Part shown: positions 1 to 7,487 of the stretch, one piece after another
Layout of the letters: every line of letters begins with the position of its first letter
Numbering within the stretch: position 1 is the first letter of the stretch
Assembly (NCBI GenBank): GCA_964390805.1
Contig: CAYMKL010000115.1
Location: 1 to 21,824, forward strand
Direction: 5' to 3'
DNA: 21,824 nucleotides
From: CAYMKL01 sp964390805
GTDB taxonomy: Bacteria; Chloroflexota; Anaerolineae; VGOG01
Notes under the pieces: generated by a model
Told to the model about the DNA's origin: nothing
What the model saw: only the letters and a program-made list of their open reading frames with translations
Database searches by the model: none
Position numbers and translations under genes: made by a program

Positions 1-1007
1 GCGAGCTACGAGAGTACGCCTCTATGAAGTTGACTCTCTACTTACTGGTAGGCAGCGCTTGCGCTTTGATCGGCGTTCTGGTCGTATACTTCGCCGCTGG
101 CCTGGGCACCTTCGACATAGTCCGTCTGTCTGAGGTTCAATTCGATCCCGATTTTCAACGCTCCCTCTTCTTGCCCATCTTCGTCGGCTTCAGCGTCCTG
201 GCTGCTATGTGGCCCTTCCATAGCTGGTCGCCGGATGGACACTTGGCCGCCCCTGCAGCGGCCAGCATGCTCCACGCTGGAGTGCTGATGAAAATGGGGG
301 CTTACAGCGCCCTCCGGGTGGGGGTCAACATCCTGCCCATCGGAGCGCAGCAGTGGCTTCCCTGGCTGGTGGGACTGACCCTGGTAAACGTGATCTATGG
401 AGCCATAGTCGCCCTGGCTCAGACCGACATCAAGTACGTTATCGGGTTCTCCAGCGTCAGTCACATGGGCTTCGTGACCATGGGCGTAGCCTCGATGAAC
501 GCTATCGGGATGAGCGGGGCAGTGATGCAGATGTTCTCGCATGGAATCATGACCGGGCTTTTCTTTGCCGTGATTGGACTGGTCTACCGCAGAACCCACA
601 CCAGGGACATCCCCTCCTTGGGCGGTCTGGCGCGCAGCATGCCCTTCGCTGCCGCGGCTTTTGTCGTGGGTAGTTTGGCCTCCATGGGCGTGCCAGGCAC
701 CAGTGGGTTCGTGGCCGAATTTCACGTCTTCGTCGGCACCTGGCGGGCCTATCCTTTGATCGCCATACTGGCCACTCCGGGCATTTTCATCACCGCAGCC
801 TATGTTTTGCGAATGGTGCAAGGGGTCTTCCTGGGGAAACTGAAGCCCGAATACGAGGAGCTTCCTAGGGCGAACAACTTCGAAAAAGTGGCGCTATTCC
901 TGCTGGCTGCCGTTCTTATTCTGGTCGGTATCTATCCATCCATAATGATGGACCTCATCAAAACAGGCGTGGCTCCCATAGTCGCCAAACTGGGGACACC
1001 GCCGTGA
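1..1007 (+). CDS. nuoM: NADH-quinone oxidoreductase subunit M, 3' part
   Basis: This is the C-terminal part of the antiporter-like proton-pumping subunit NuoM of respiratory complex I, in the cytoplasmic membrane. The frame is already open at base 3 (reading ELREYAS before the first ATG at 24), so the true start lies outside the window and the ATG at 24 is an internal methionine. Visible family signatures are the MWPFHSWSPDGHLAAP stretch with the following MLHAGVLMKMGAY segment, the QTDIKYVIGFSSVSHMG helix, and the GVPGTSGFVAEF segment typical of NuoM rather than NuoL or NuoN. Many hydrophobic helices follow one another to the stop at 1005-1007. It is followed after 82 bases by nuoL, giving an M-L-N order instead of the usual L-M-N. 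Family assignment is very secure. Confidence 0.96.
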   Translation, partial: ELREYASMKLTLYLLVGSACALIGVLVVYFAAGLGTFDIVRLSEVQFDPDFQRSLFLPIFVGFSVLAAMWPFHSWSPDGHLAAPAAASMLHAGVLMKMGAYSALRVGVNILPIGAQQWLPWLVGLTLVNVIYGAIVALAQTDIKYVIGFSSVSHMGFVTMGVASMNAIGMSGAVMQMFSHGIMTGLFFAVIGLVYRRTHTRDIPSLGGLARSMPFAAAAFVVGSLASMGVPGTSGFVAEFHVFVGTWRAYPLIAILATPGIFITAAYVLRMVQGVFLGKLKPEYEELPRANNFEKVALFLLAAVLILVGIYPSIMMDLIKTGVAPIVAKLGTPP

Positions 1008-1089
1008 ACAGGCGGTGCTGGAAGTCTGGTCAACCCAGCACCGGCTCTTCAGGCCGGTCCCCTGAAGCTCTACTTGTCAGGAGCATTCG

Positions 1090-2982
1090 ATGCTTGATTA
1101 CGTTTGGCTGGTTCTCGTTTTCCCCATCCTGGGGGCGCTCATCAATGGCTTCTTCAACCGCCGCCTGGGACAGAAACTCGTCGGCTACCTGGCTTGCATC
1201 GCGGTAGGCTTGTCCTTCGCGGTATCCTTGCTGGCCTGCTGGGCCCTGATTCAACTCCCGCCCGAAAGCCGCTCCGTCGAAGTAGCGCTGTACACCTGGA
1301 CGAGCATCAGCGACTTCGCGGTGGATTTCACCTTGCTAGTAGATCCCCTATCAATGGTGATGATGCTGGTGATCACCGGCGTCGGTTTCCTCATTCACAT
1401 CTACTCCATCGGCTACATGCACGACGATCCCGGCTATGGCCGCTTTTTTGCTTATCTCAATCTCTTCATCCTGTCCATGTCATTGCTAGTGCTGGGCAGC
1501 AACTTTGTGATGCTTTACGCAGGGTGGGAGCTGGTGGGCCTGTGCTCCTATCTCCTCATCGGGTTCTGGTATCAGAAAAAGTCAGCCTCCGATGCCGGGA
1601 GAAAAGCCTTCGTGGTCACCCGTATCGGGGACTTCGTCTTCGCTTTGGCCATCCTGATCATTTTCGCCAATTTCGGCACCCTGGCCTACAAGGAGGTCTT
1701 TGAGAGAGCCCCTGAGCTGCTGCCTGCGGGCGGTGCGTTAGTCACGCTGATAACCCTCCTGTTGTTCGCCGGGGCTACAGGCAAATCGGCCCAGATTCCC
1801 CTCTACGTCTGGCTGCCCGATGCCATGGAGGGCCCAACTCCTGTGTCCGCCCTCATCCATGCCGCGACCATGGTCACTGCGGGCGTGTACATGGTCGCCA
1901 GGACCCACGTGCTCTATGAGCTCGCTCCTCTCTCCATGAACGTAGTAGCGGTCATTGGCACCCTCACCGCCTTCTTCGCCGCCACCATCGCTCTGGTGCA
2001 AAACGACATCAAGCGGGTTATGGCTTACTCAACCATAAGCCAGTTGGGCTACATGTTCATGGCCATGGGGGTAGGGGCTTATGCATCTGGCATGTTCCAT
2101 CTGACCACCCACGCCTTCTTCAAGGCCCTCCTCTTTCTCTGCGCAGGCAGCGTGATGCACGGCCTGGCGGGCGAGTTGGATATGCGCAAGATGGGCGGCC
2201 TCAAGGACAAGATGAAAACCACCTACCGAGCGTTCATGGCAGGGGCCGCAGCCCTGGCAGGGTTCCCTCTGCTGTCGGGATTCTTCAGCAAGGATGAGAT
2301 CCTGTGGCGCGCCTTCAACAGCTCAATCATCCTGTGGCTGCTAGGCATCGTCACCGCCTTCCTGACCGCCTTCTACGCCTTCCGTGCCGTCTTCCTCACT
2401 TTCTGGGGACCGTCGCGGGTGGACGAAGGAGTGCACGTCCACGAATCGCCGCGCATCATGACCGTTCCCCTGACCATCCTGGCTGTGTTGGCCATCGTAG
2501 GCGGCCTCATCGGTATACCGCATCTCTCAGCCATTGAGGGCTTTCTGGAGCCAGTCTTCGCCCACCACGAGGCCGTGCACGCCAGCGGAATCCTGGAATG
2601 GGTGCTGATGGCTTTCTCAGGCATCGTAGCCATCGCGGCCATCGTTTTGGCTCAGTACATGTACCTGGTGAACCCCGGCTTGCCGGGCCGCTTGAGCGAA
2701 CGATACGCCTCTCTTTATAAGCTGCTCTCCAACAAGTACTACGTGGACGAAATCTACGGCGCTATCATCGTCCAGCCCTTCCTGCGCCTGTCGGCCTTCG
2801 TGAAAAGCGTCCTGGAGGATGAGGTCGTGGACGGCACAGTGGACAGAGTGGCCTTTGGCGTCGGAGGAGCAAGCCAGATCTTGCGGCGCATTCAGACGGG
2901 TTATCTGAGAAGCTACGCCCTGGCCGTCCTTATGGGCGTGGTATTGATCGTGGGATATTTCATACTCAATGGGGGGAACTAG
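1090..2982 (+). CDS. nuoL: NADH-quinone oxidoreductase subunit L
   Basis: NuoL is the distal antiporter-like proton-translocating subunit of complex I, in the cytoplasmic membrane. The 630-residue product has the family's usual length. Visible signatures are VDPLSMVMMLVITGVGFLIH, the YAGWELVGLCSYLLIGFW helix with the conserved glutamate, and TGKSAQIPLYVWLPDAMEGP followed by VSALIHAATMVTAGVYM, which hold the conserved lysine and histidines of the proton channel. QNDIKRVMAYSTISQLGYM and a C-terminal YYVDEIY motif with a last hydrophobic helix complete the NuoL pattern. The ATG at 1090 is preceded by an AGGAG ribosome site about nine bases upstream. It is co-directional with nuoM and nuoN and almost certainly co-transcribed with them. 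Confidence 0.97.
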   Translation: MLDYVWLVLVFPILGALINGFFNRRLGQKLVGYLACIAVGLSFAVSLLACWALIQLPPESRSVEVALYTWTSISDFAVDFTLLVDPLSMVMMLVITGVGFLIHIYSIGYMHDDPGYGRFFAYLNLFILSMSLLVLGSNFVMLYAGWELVGLCSYLLIGFWYQKKSASDAGRKAFVVTRIGDFVFALAILIIFANFGTLAYKEVFERAPELLPAGGALVTLITLLLFAGATGKSAQIPLYVWLPDAMEGPTPVSALIHAATMVTAGVYMVARTHVLYELAPLSMNVVAVIGTLTAFFAATIALVQNDIKRVMAYSTISQLGYMFMAMGVGAYASGMFHLTTHAFFKALLFLCAGSVMHGLAGELDMRKMGGLKDKMKTTYRAFMAGAAALAGFPLLSGFFSKDEILWRAFNSSIILWLLGIVTAFLTAFYAFRAVFLTFWGPSRVDEGVHVHESPRIMTVPLTILAVLAIVGGLIGIPHLSAIEGFLEPVFAHHEAVHASGILEWVLMAFSGIVAIAAIVLAQYMYLVNPGLPGRLSERYASLYKLLSNKYYVDEIYGAIIVQPFLRLSAFVKSVLEDEVVDGTVDRVAFGVGGASQILRRIQTGYLRSYALAVLMGVVLIVGYFILNGGN

Positions 2983-3007
2983 GGACTAGGGAACAAGGGA
3001 TAAGCAA

Positions 3008-4507
3008 ATGGAGATTGTCATACCCGCCGTGAACTTGAAAGTTATCGCTCCCCAGTTGATCGTGGCTCTCTCGGCCATGGTGGTCCTGGTGGTTGATCTG
3101 TTCCTGCCCCGAGACAGAAAGAGCGCGCTGGCCTACCTGAGCTTGCTTGGCCTGGCCTTGAGCTTCGTAGCCTCCATCCTGCTCTGGGGCCAGGAGGGTC
3201 GCGCCTTTGCGGATATGGCCGTGCTCGATGCCCTCTCCCTCTTCTTCGGCTTCATCTTCTTGATCGTCACCGCTATCGTGGTGTTGCTGTCTATTGACTA
3301 CGTCGTTCGGCAGGGGATCAACTACGGCGAATACTACGCCCTGCTCCTCTTCGCTGCCAGCGGCATGATGCTGGTGGCCGCCAGCGCCAACCTGATCGTC
3401 CTGTTCTTAGGACTGGAGATGCTTTCCATCTCCCTCTACATCCTGACCGGCTTCGCCCATCGCCGGCCGGCTTCAGGGGAAGCGGCTTTGAAATACTTCT
3501 TGCTGGGCGCCTTCGCCTCAGCCTTCTTGCTGTATGGCATCGCCTTGACCTACGGCGCCACCGGCACCACCGATCTGGCCCAGATCGCTGATTTCTTGCA
3601 GAAGGCAGGCTCCCCTGATCCCATGTTGCTCATCGGAGTTGGGCTGTTACTCATAGGATTCGGTTTCAAGGTGGCTATGGTTCCCTTCCACATGTGGGTT
3701 CCCGACGTTTATGAGGGAGCACCCACCCCCGTCACTGCCTTCATGTCGGTGGGGACAAAAGCGGCTGGCTTTGCTGCTTTGCTACGCCTCTTATTCCTGG
3801 CTTTGCCCAGCCTGCAATCCTATTGGACGCTGGCTCTGGCCGTCCTGTCCGCCCTGACCATGACCACCGGGAACGTGATCGCCATCGCTCAGACCAACAT
3901 AAAACGAATGCTGGCCTACTCCGGCATCGCTCACGCCGGTTATCTCCTCGTTGCCCTGGCCAGTGCCAGTCAGCGGGGTGCAGCCAGCATTCTCTTCTAT
4001 CTCTTGGTTTACATGTCCGTGAACTTAGGCGCCTTCGGCATGGTCATCGCCCTGGGCGACGCCCTGAGCCCGTCGAAGGGGCAGCGGGAGGAAGGGGAAT
4101 ACCTGAATCTGACCGATTACGCCGGACTGGGATTCCGTCGCCCTGCGCTGGCCGGTTTGTTTGCCATCTTCCTCCTCTCCCTGGGCGGCATTCCGCCCAC
4201 CGCAGGTTTTGCGGGCAAATTCTACATCTTCAGCGCCGCCGTCGAAGCGAATCTTGTCCCCTTGGCCTTCATTGGCATCCTCAATGCCATCCTCTCGCTC
4301 TTCTACTACCTCCGCGTCATCCGCATCATGTACGTGGATGAGCCCGGACGGCAATTCGGCCACCCCTTCGACAAGCTCAGGACACCGCTTCCCCGGCCCA
4401 CAATGATAGCTCTGGTAGTCGCCGCCCTGGGCGCAGTCCTCTTGGGCTTGTTTCCCGGACCGTTAATCGAGTTGGCTCAGAGAGCGGTCACCGTTTTTGG
4501 GGGGTAA
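3008..4507 (+). CDS. nuoN: NADH-quinone oxidoreductase subunit N
   Basis: NuoN is the third antiporter-like membrane subunit of complex I. The 499-residue protein shows the family signatures: LIVLFLGLEMLSISLYILTG near residues 130-150, the GFGFKVAMVPFHMWVPDVYEGAPTP segment with the conserved lysine, and QTNIKRMLAYSGIAHAGYLL. An AAGGG ribosome site lies just before the ATG, 25 bases after nuoL. Two short loops are unusual: residues about 352-358 (LSPSKGQ) and 452-458 (PFDKLRT) are encoded by two oppositely oriented copies of a palindromic interspersed repeat, both kept in frame in places where homologues usually have short variable loops. The gene ends 80 bases before a strong bidirectional terminator, so it is the last gene of the nuo operon. 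Confidence 0.96.
   Translation: MEIVIPAVNLKVIAPQLIVALSAMVVLVVDLFLPRDRKSALAYLSLLGLALSFVASILLWGQEGRAFADMAVLDALSLFFGFIFLIVTAIVVLLSIDYVVRQGINYGEYYALLLFAASGMMLVAASANLIVLFLGLEMLSISLYILTGFAHRRPASGEAALKYFLLGAFASAFLLYGIALTYGATGTTDLAQIADFLQKAGSPDPMLLIGVGLLLIGFGFKVAMVPFHMWVPDVYEGAPTPVTAFMSVGTKAAGFAALLRLLFLALPSLQSYWTLALAVLSALTMTTGNVIAIAQTNIKRMLAYSGIAHAGYLLVALASASQRGAASILFYLLVYMSVNLGAFGMVIALGDALSPSKGQREEGEYLNLTDYAGLGFRRPALAGLFAIFLLSLGGIPPTAGFAGKFYIFSAAVEANLVPLAFIGILNAILSLFYYLRVIRIMYVDEPGRQFGHPFDKLRTPLPRPTMIALVVAALGAVLLGLFPGPLIELAQRAVTVFGG
4062..4080 (+). repeat. Short interspersed palindromic repeat inside nuoN, copy 1
   Basis: The sequence CCCTGAGCCCGTCGAAGGG is one base from the CCCTGAGCCTGTCGAAGGG type of interspersed repeat that I recall from many environmental genomes. 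Here it lies inside the nuoN reading frame and encodes LSPSKG in an extramembrane loop. Related copies lie at 4363-4381, 15502-15518 and 15597-15614. Confidence 0.7.
4363..4381 (-). repeat. Short interspersed palindromic repeat inside nuoN, copy 2
   Basis: CCCTTCGACAAGCTCAGGA is the reverse orientation of the same repeat family as at 4062-4080, about 300 bases further on in nuoN. It encodes PFDKLR in frame, in the loop before the last hydrophobic helix. Confidence 0.7.
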
Positions 4508-4587
4508 CCGTCCACTGGACATAGCTCAGCAAGCCATCGGGGCTTTGCTGGGAACTTGATTCCCCTCCCTTGGGCAGAACGAAAACA

Positions 4588-4625
4588 AAAAGCCTCGCCC
4601 CGGGTTTCCCACGGGCGAGGCTTTT
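4588..4625. terminator. Bidirectional terminator between nuoN and the convergent operon
   Basis: AAAAGCCTCGCCC (4588-4600) and GGGCGAGGCTTTT (4613-4625) form a perfect 13-bp stem with a 12-base loop. The stem ends in A and T runs on both sides, so it can stop transcription of nuo from the left and of the minus-strand operon from the right. The rest of the 222-base gap between nuoN and 4730 shows nothing else I recognise. A similarly built terminator lies at 17833-17872. Confidence 0.85.
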
Positions 4626-4729
4626 GCCTTTCGCAGGATAGGTATACAGTCCTTTCTGGCAGTATCAATCGGCCGCGCTCACGGCGAAGTCAGTGTTACA
4701 AGATAGCACAACCTCCCTGGCTTAGCTGT

Positions 4730-5794
4730 TTACTGCTGGGTTATGGTCCCAAGTTGCCTCTTGAGAGTTGCGGCTTGACTGGCGGCTTGCTGCTCGATAC
4801 TGGCGCCAAACAGCCCCACAACGCTATCCAGACTATACCCAACCAGAAAAGCATTGAGTGGTGTCACATTGCCTACTCCAGCTGTAAGGGCTAAGCCAAA
4901 GAGACCAATTACCGCCAGCAGCAGCTTCAGGAGTATCTGACCAATCCTAGCATTGATTACTGGTAGCAGGTCCCCAACTGCAATGGCTGGAGGATACCCC
5001 CCTTGTGCTTGTGCTCGCTTAACAGTCCCCACCCCGATGTGAACAACTATTCCAGCCAAGACGGCACTCCATCCAATAAGAAATGTAGACATGTGCCGAG
5101 GTGCGATTGGCCAGTTGTCAATGGGCAAGTAGCACGCCCCGGTGACAATCGCTATAGCTGCTGCAAACGCCACTACCAGCAGCAGGAAACTTCCCCACAT
5201 GTTTGTCCGCCTTCGGGAGTACCGGTAAATCAGGCCGTTTGCCGTATCGACCAGTCCCTCTCCTATGACCAGAGGTGACCAGGAAAGGTAGTTCAATAGC
5301 TTCACGCGGTCTTCGAAATCTGGCAGTTCATCCTCGAAGACGGAGTGGAAGGGGAAATAGTAGCCCGGTCGTGCGTTGCCGAGCCACTTGCTCACTCGTG
5401 CCGGAATCGTCAGCACACCGACCTCAAATACCATCTTTCTACATTGAGCATCAAGCATATTCAAATGGTGTAGTTGGTCCTGAGCACTGAACCCATGTTC
5501 GGGATCTACCAGCAGCGGGCAGGCTTTCATCTGTCTCCAGACATTGTGCAAGAGCTGAACCGCGTCACCGTTCTCAATGTCGGCCATCAGTTCGGCAATG
5601 TTATCCATGGTCTGTTCGAAGTAGTCAGCATATGTCTTGGGAAGAGCCTCGCCCTTACGAATGCTCTCCAGGATGAATTGAAGACCTTGTATCTCGGCAC
5701 GCAGTTCACGAAATCTATTGAGCTCTTCCTCATGCCACTCATCAGGCGCTCGCATAGCTCCCCTTCTAGTAGCACCCTCTGGTCGTTCCTCCAT
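4730..5794 (-). CDS. Membrane protein of unknown function, last gene of the kinase/retropepsin operon
   Basis: I do not recognise this 354-residue protein as a named family. The first 195 residues are soluble and mostly helical, with an acidic, Glu-rich start and a central segment containing PARVSKWLGNARPGYYFPFH. The C-terminal part has about four membrane segments near residues 200-221, 236-256, 287-306 and 312-331, then a short soluble Gln-rich tail. The layout suggests a cytosolic N-terminal domain anchored in the inner membrane. A strong AAGGAGGAG ribosome site precedes the ATG. It starts 50 bases after the retropepsin-like gene and is the last gene before the terminator at 4588-4625, so it is probably an output or membrane partner of the same system. 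Function is unknown. Confidence 0.8.
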   Translation of the reverse strand: MEERPEGATRRGAMRAPDEWHEEELNRFRELRAEIQGLQFILESIRKGEALPKTYADYFEQTMDNIAELMADIENGDAVQLLHNVWRQMKACPLLVDPEHGFSAQDQLHHLNMLDAQCRKMVFEVGVLTIPARVSKWLGNARPGYYFPFHSVFEDELPDFEDRVKLLNYLSWSPLVIGEGLVDTANGLIYRYSRRRTNMWGSFLLLVVAFAAAIAIVTGACYLPIDNWPIAPRHMSTFLIGWSAVLAGIVVHIGVGTVKRAQAQGGYPPAIAVGDLLPVINARIGQILLKLLLAVIGLFGLALTAGVGNVTPLNAFLVGYSLDSVVGLFGASIEQQAASQAATLKRQLGTITQQ

Positions 5795-5844
5795 TGCTGA
5801 ATCTCCTCCTTAACTATCCGCTGGCGCAGGCTTGGCAGAGCCCA

Positions 5845-6291
5845 CTAGCAGTGTTCGGGATGCCTCAAAGAGAAAGCCTGTGCTGGCCCGTTGCAGTGGA
5901 ATTCAAGCTGGTGGAGAAGGTCACGACCAATGAGAACATCTTCGATGCTGAGACCACGGTACTTACGCCGCTTCCTTACCCACTCAACTAACCCATCTGG
6001 AGAGAACCACTGCCTTTCATCGAAGCTAAAGATCAGGTCATAGGCTTTGGCTAGTCTGCCTCCAATTCGCAGAAAATCGTGCGGCCACCTATGACCAATC
6101 TGGTCTTCTATGGCAAGAGGAGCCCAAGGAGCCAGTTGTGTCACATCCGCCCCGACATCCAGAAACCCTCTGAGGTACGCGATTTCGTCGAAGCCCCTAT
6201 GCCGAACAGCTACCACCATAATCGGCGCAGGCCTAAACGGCGCAACATAAGGATGCATAGGACACGGATCAGGATGCAAGACAGAGGCCAC
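5845..6291 (-). CDS. Retropepsin-like aspartic protease domain protein with DVG in place of DTG
   Basis: The protein (about 148 residues) has the layout of bacterial retropepsin-like (retroviral-type, single-domain) aspartyl proteases: an N-terminal PAPIMVVAV strand, the active-site region GFLDVGADVTQLAP (Asp at about residue 45), and a C-terminal IGRDLLHQLEFHCNGP segment matching the usual IGRD(I/L)L...DGP signature. Family members normally have D-T/S-G; here the middle residue is Val (codon GTC), so catalysis may be altered or lost. The first frame start, GTG at 6297, lies directly on an AAGGAGG site; the GTG at 6291 has better spacing and is preferred. The gene sits 25 bases after the HEAT/DUF5678 gene and is probably co-transcribed with it. 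The fold call is fairly confident; activity is uncertain. Confidence 0.75.
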   Translation of the reverse strand: MASVLHPDPCPMHPYVAPFRPAPIMVVAVRHRGFDEIAYLRGFLDVGADVTQLAPWAPLAIEDQIGHRWPHDFLRIGGRLAKAYDLIFSFDERQWFSPDGLVEWVRKRRKYRGLSIEDVLIGRDLLHQLEFHCNGPAQAFSLRHPEHC

Positions 6292-6316
6292 GATCACCCC
6301 TCCTTTCCGGACAATA

Positions 6317-7036
6317 TCACTGCCGGCGCCCCAATGGTCTCGAAGAGATGTCTTCTCCTACTCGATGCACGTATGGGCGGGACATGGGCTTGGCCTGCAT
6401 TGCCTCGAGCGTTACCTGCTTCCTATCCGGCCCCACAGCCACCAACTCGCCCTCGCAGAATGCGACAAACTGACCAGGGTACTTCTCAAGCAGTCCTGGC
6501 TGCTGCCGTTCATAGGCTTCGCGATTTCGTTGTGCTTCTTCGTATACCTGGCGAGTGTAATCATCCGATGGCAGCTCATCTTGGGCAATCGCTTCTCTAA
6601 CCTCTTTTCTGAGCTCTTTAATCTCTTCTATGAATCCCTTCAGACTAACTCCCTCAAGCCTTCGGACAGCGTTCTCCGCCTGTTCTCTTACCCAGGTGTT
6701 GGGGTCCTTGACCAGTGGCTGAAGTAGTGGGATGAATGAGGCTCTTTCTGACATACCAAGCCCATAGCACATTTCGCCTCGAATGCGGGGGTCTTCGTCT
6801 TGCAGGTTCTCTGCAGCTAGCGCCAGCAACATCACATCAGACAAATCGCGTGTGGACTGGGAGACGTACTGTAGTTGTCTGAGACGCTCCCCAACAGACC
6901 CGGACCGTTTGAATCTCGTGGCTGCCAATGTTGCCATGCGTTGCCGTACCAGCGCCCTTTCAAACGGGGAGCCACTGTCTGGAAAGATGCCCGGGGAGAG
7001 AAGGATCTCTCTCCATTGTGCATCTGCTTCATTCAT
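6317..7036 (-). CDS. HEAT-repeat protein with C-terminal DUF5678-like domain
   Basis: The 239-residue soluble protein appears to have three parts. Residues about 60-130 contain two helical HEAT-like repeats (LQDEDPRIRGEMCYGLG and LVKDPNTWVREQAENAVRRL), a scaffold typical of protein-protein binding. Residues about 130-180 are charged and helical (IEEIKELRKEVREAIAQ). The end, about 180-230, has the pattern LLEKYPGQFVAFCEGELVAVG followed by a helix and RPYVHRVG, which resembles DUF5678. Short DUF5678-type proteins next to retropepsin-like genes are a pairing I recall from other bacteria, and here the retropepsin-like gene is the next one. The gene begins 36 bases after the response regulator. 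A bridging role between signalling and the protease-like protein is inference. Confidence 0.75.
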   Translation of the reverse strand: MNEADAQWREILLSPGIFPDSGSPFERALVRQRMATLAATRFKRSGSVGERLRQLQYVSQSTRDLSDVMLLALAAENLQDEDPRIRGEMCYGLGMSERASFIPLLQPLVKDPNTWVREQAENAVRRLEGVSLKGFIEEIKELRKEVREAIAQDELPSDDYTRQVYEEAQRNREAYERQQPGLLEKYPGQFVAFCEGELVAVGPDRKQVTLEAMQAKPMSRPYVHRVGEDISSRPLGRRQ

Positions 7037-7072
7037 GATGCTGCTTCTCTCTGCGATATGTCGGTTTTTCCA

Positions 7073-7486
7073 TCAGCGCCGTCCGGGCTCAGATTGGATC
7101 ACTTCCCACAGACCATCGGCAACCTGATCGGGTTCACTCGGCTTATTAATGATCCGGACGACACCAGCTTTCAGGATCTCCGTCAGTATTTGGGGATCGG
7201 TCAGCACAGTGAAAGCAACTATCGGTACATCAGGCTTGATGCTCTTCATCCGTTGGGCAACTTCGACCCCAGTCTCTCGTCCGTAGTCGAGTTTCTCGGG
7301 GTCCATATCTTCCGCAGGAGTCATCATGATGTCCAAGAGTACCACATCGAAATCCTCTTCGGCAAACCACTCCAATGCTTGGGCAATCGACGTGGTACCT
7401 ATTACCTCTAGGTCTTTTTCCCTAAGTAGGATGGGAAGATCCTCGACCAGGATTTCTTCGTCCTCCAAGAAAAGAACTCTAGGCAT
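7073..7486 (-). CDS. Single-domain response regulator (receiver domain only)
   Basis: The 137-residue protein is a CheY-like receiver. The acidic pocket is E8/D9/E10, the phosphoacceptor is D52 in VVLLDIMM, the conserved Thr is T93 in AFTVL, and the Lys is K115 in NKP. There is no DNA-binding or other output domain, so it must act through a partner. A short insert after D52 (TPAEDMDPEKLDYGRETG) widens the loop near the active site. It starts one base after the stop of the kinase gene, so the two are co-transcribed and most likely form a cognate pair. Candidate partners are the HEAT/DUF5678 protein and the proteins downstream. Confidence 0.93.
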   Translation of the reverse strand: MPRVLFLEDEEILVEDLPILLREKDLEVIGTTSIAQALEWFAEEDFDVVLLDIMMTPAEDMDPEKLDYGRETGVEVAQRMKSIKPDVPIVAFTVLTDPQILTEILKAGVVRIINKPSEPDQVADGLWEVIQSEPGRR

Positions 7487-7487
7487 G

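Noticed and set aside
42..821. Long open frame on the minus strand opposite nuoM
   Set aside because: It is a shadow of the GC-biased nuoM frame; the His/Gly/Gln-rich translation resembles no protein and there is no ribosome site.
1008..1089. Terminator or attenuator between nuoM and nuoL
   Set aside because: Only a weak CACCGG...CCGGT pairing is visible and no T run; the genes are more likely read together.
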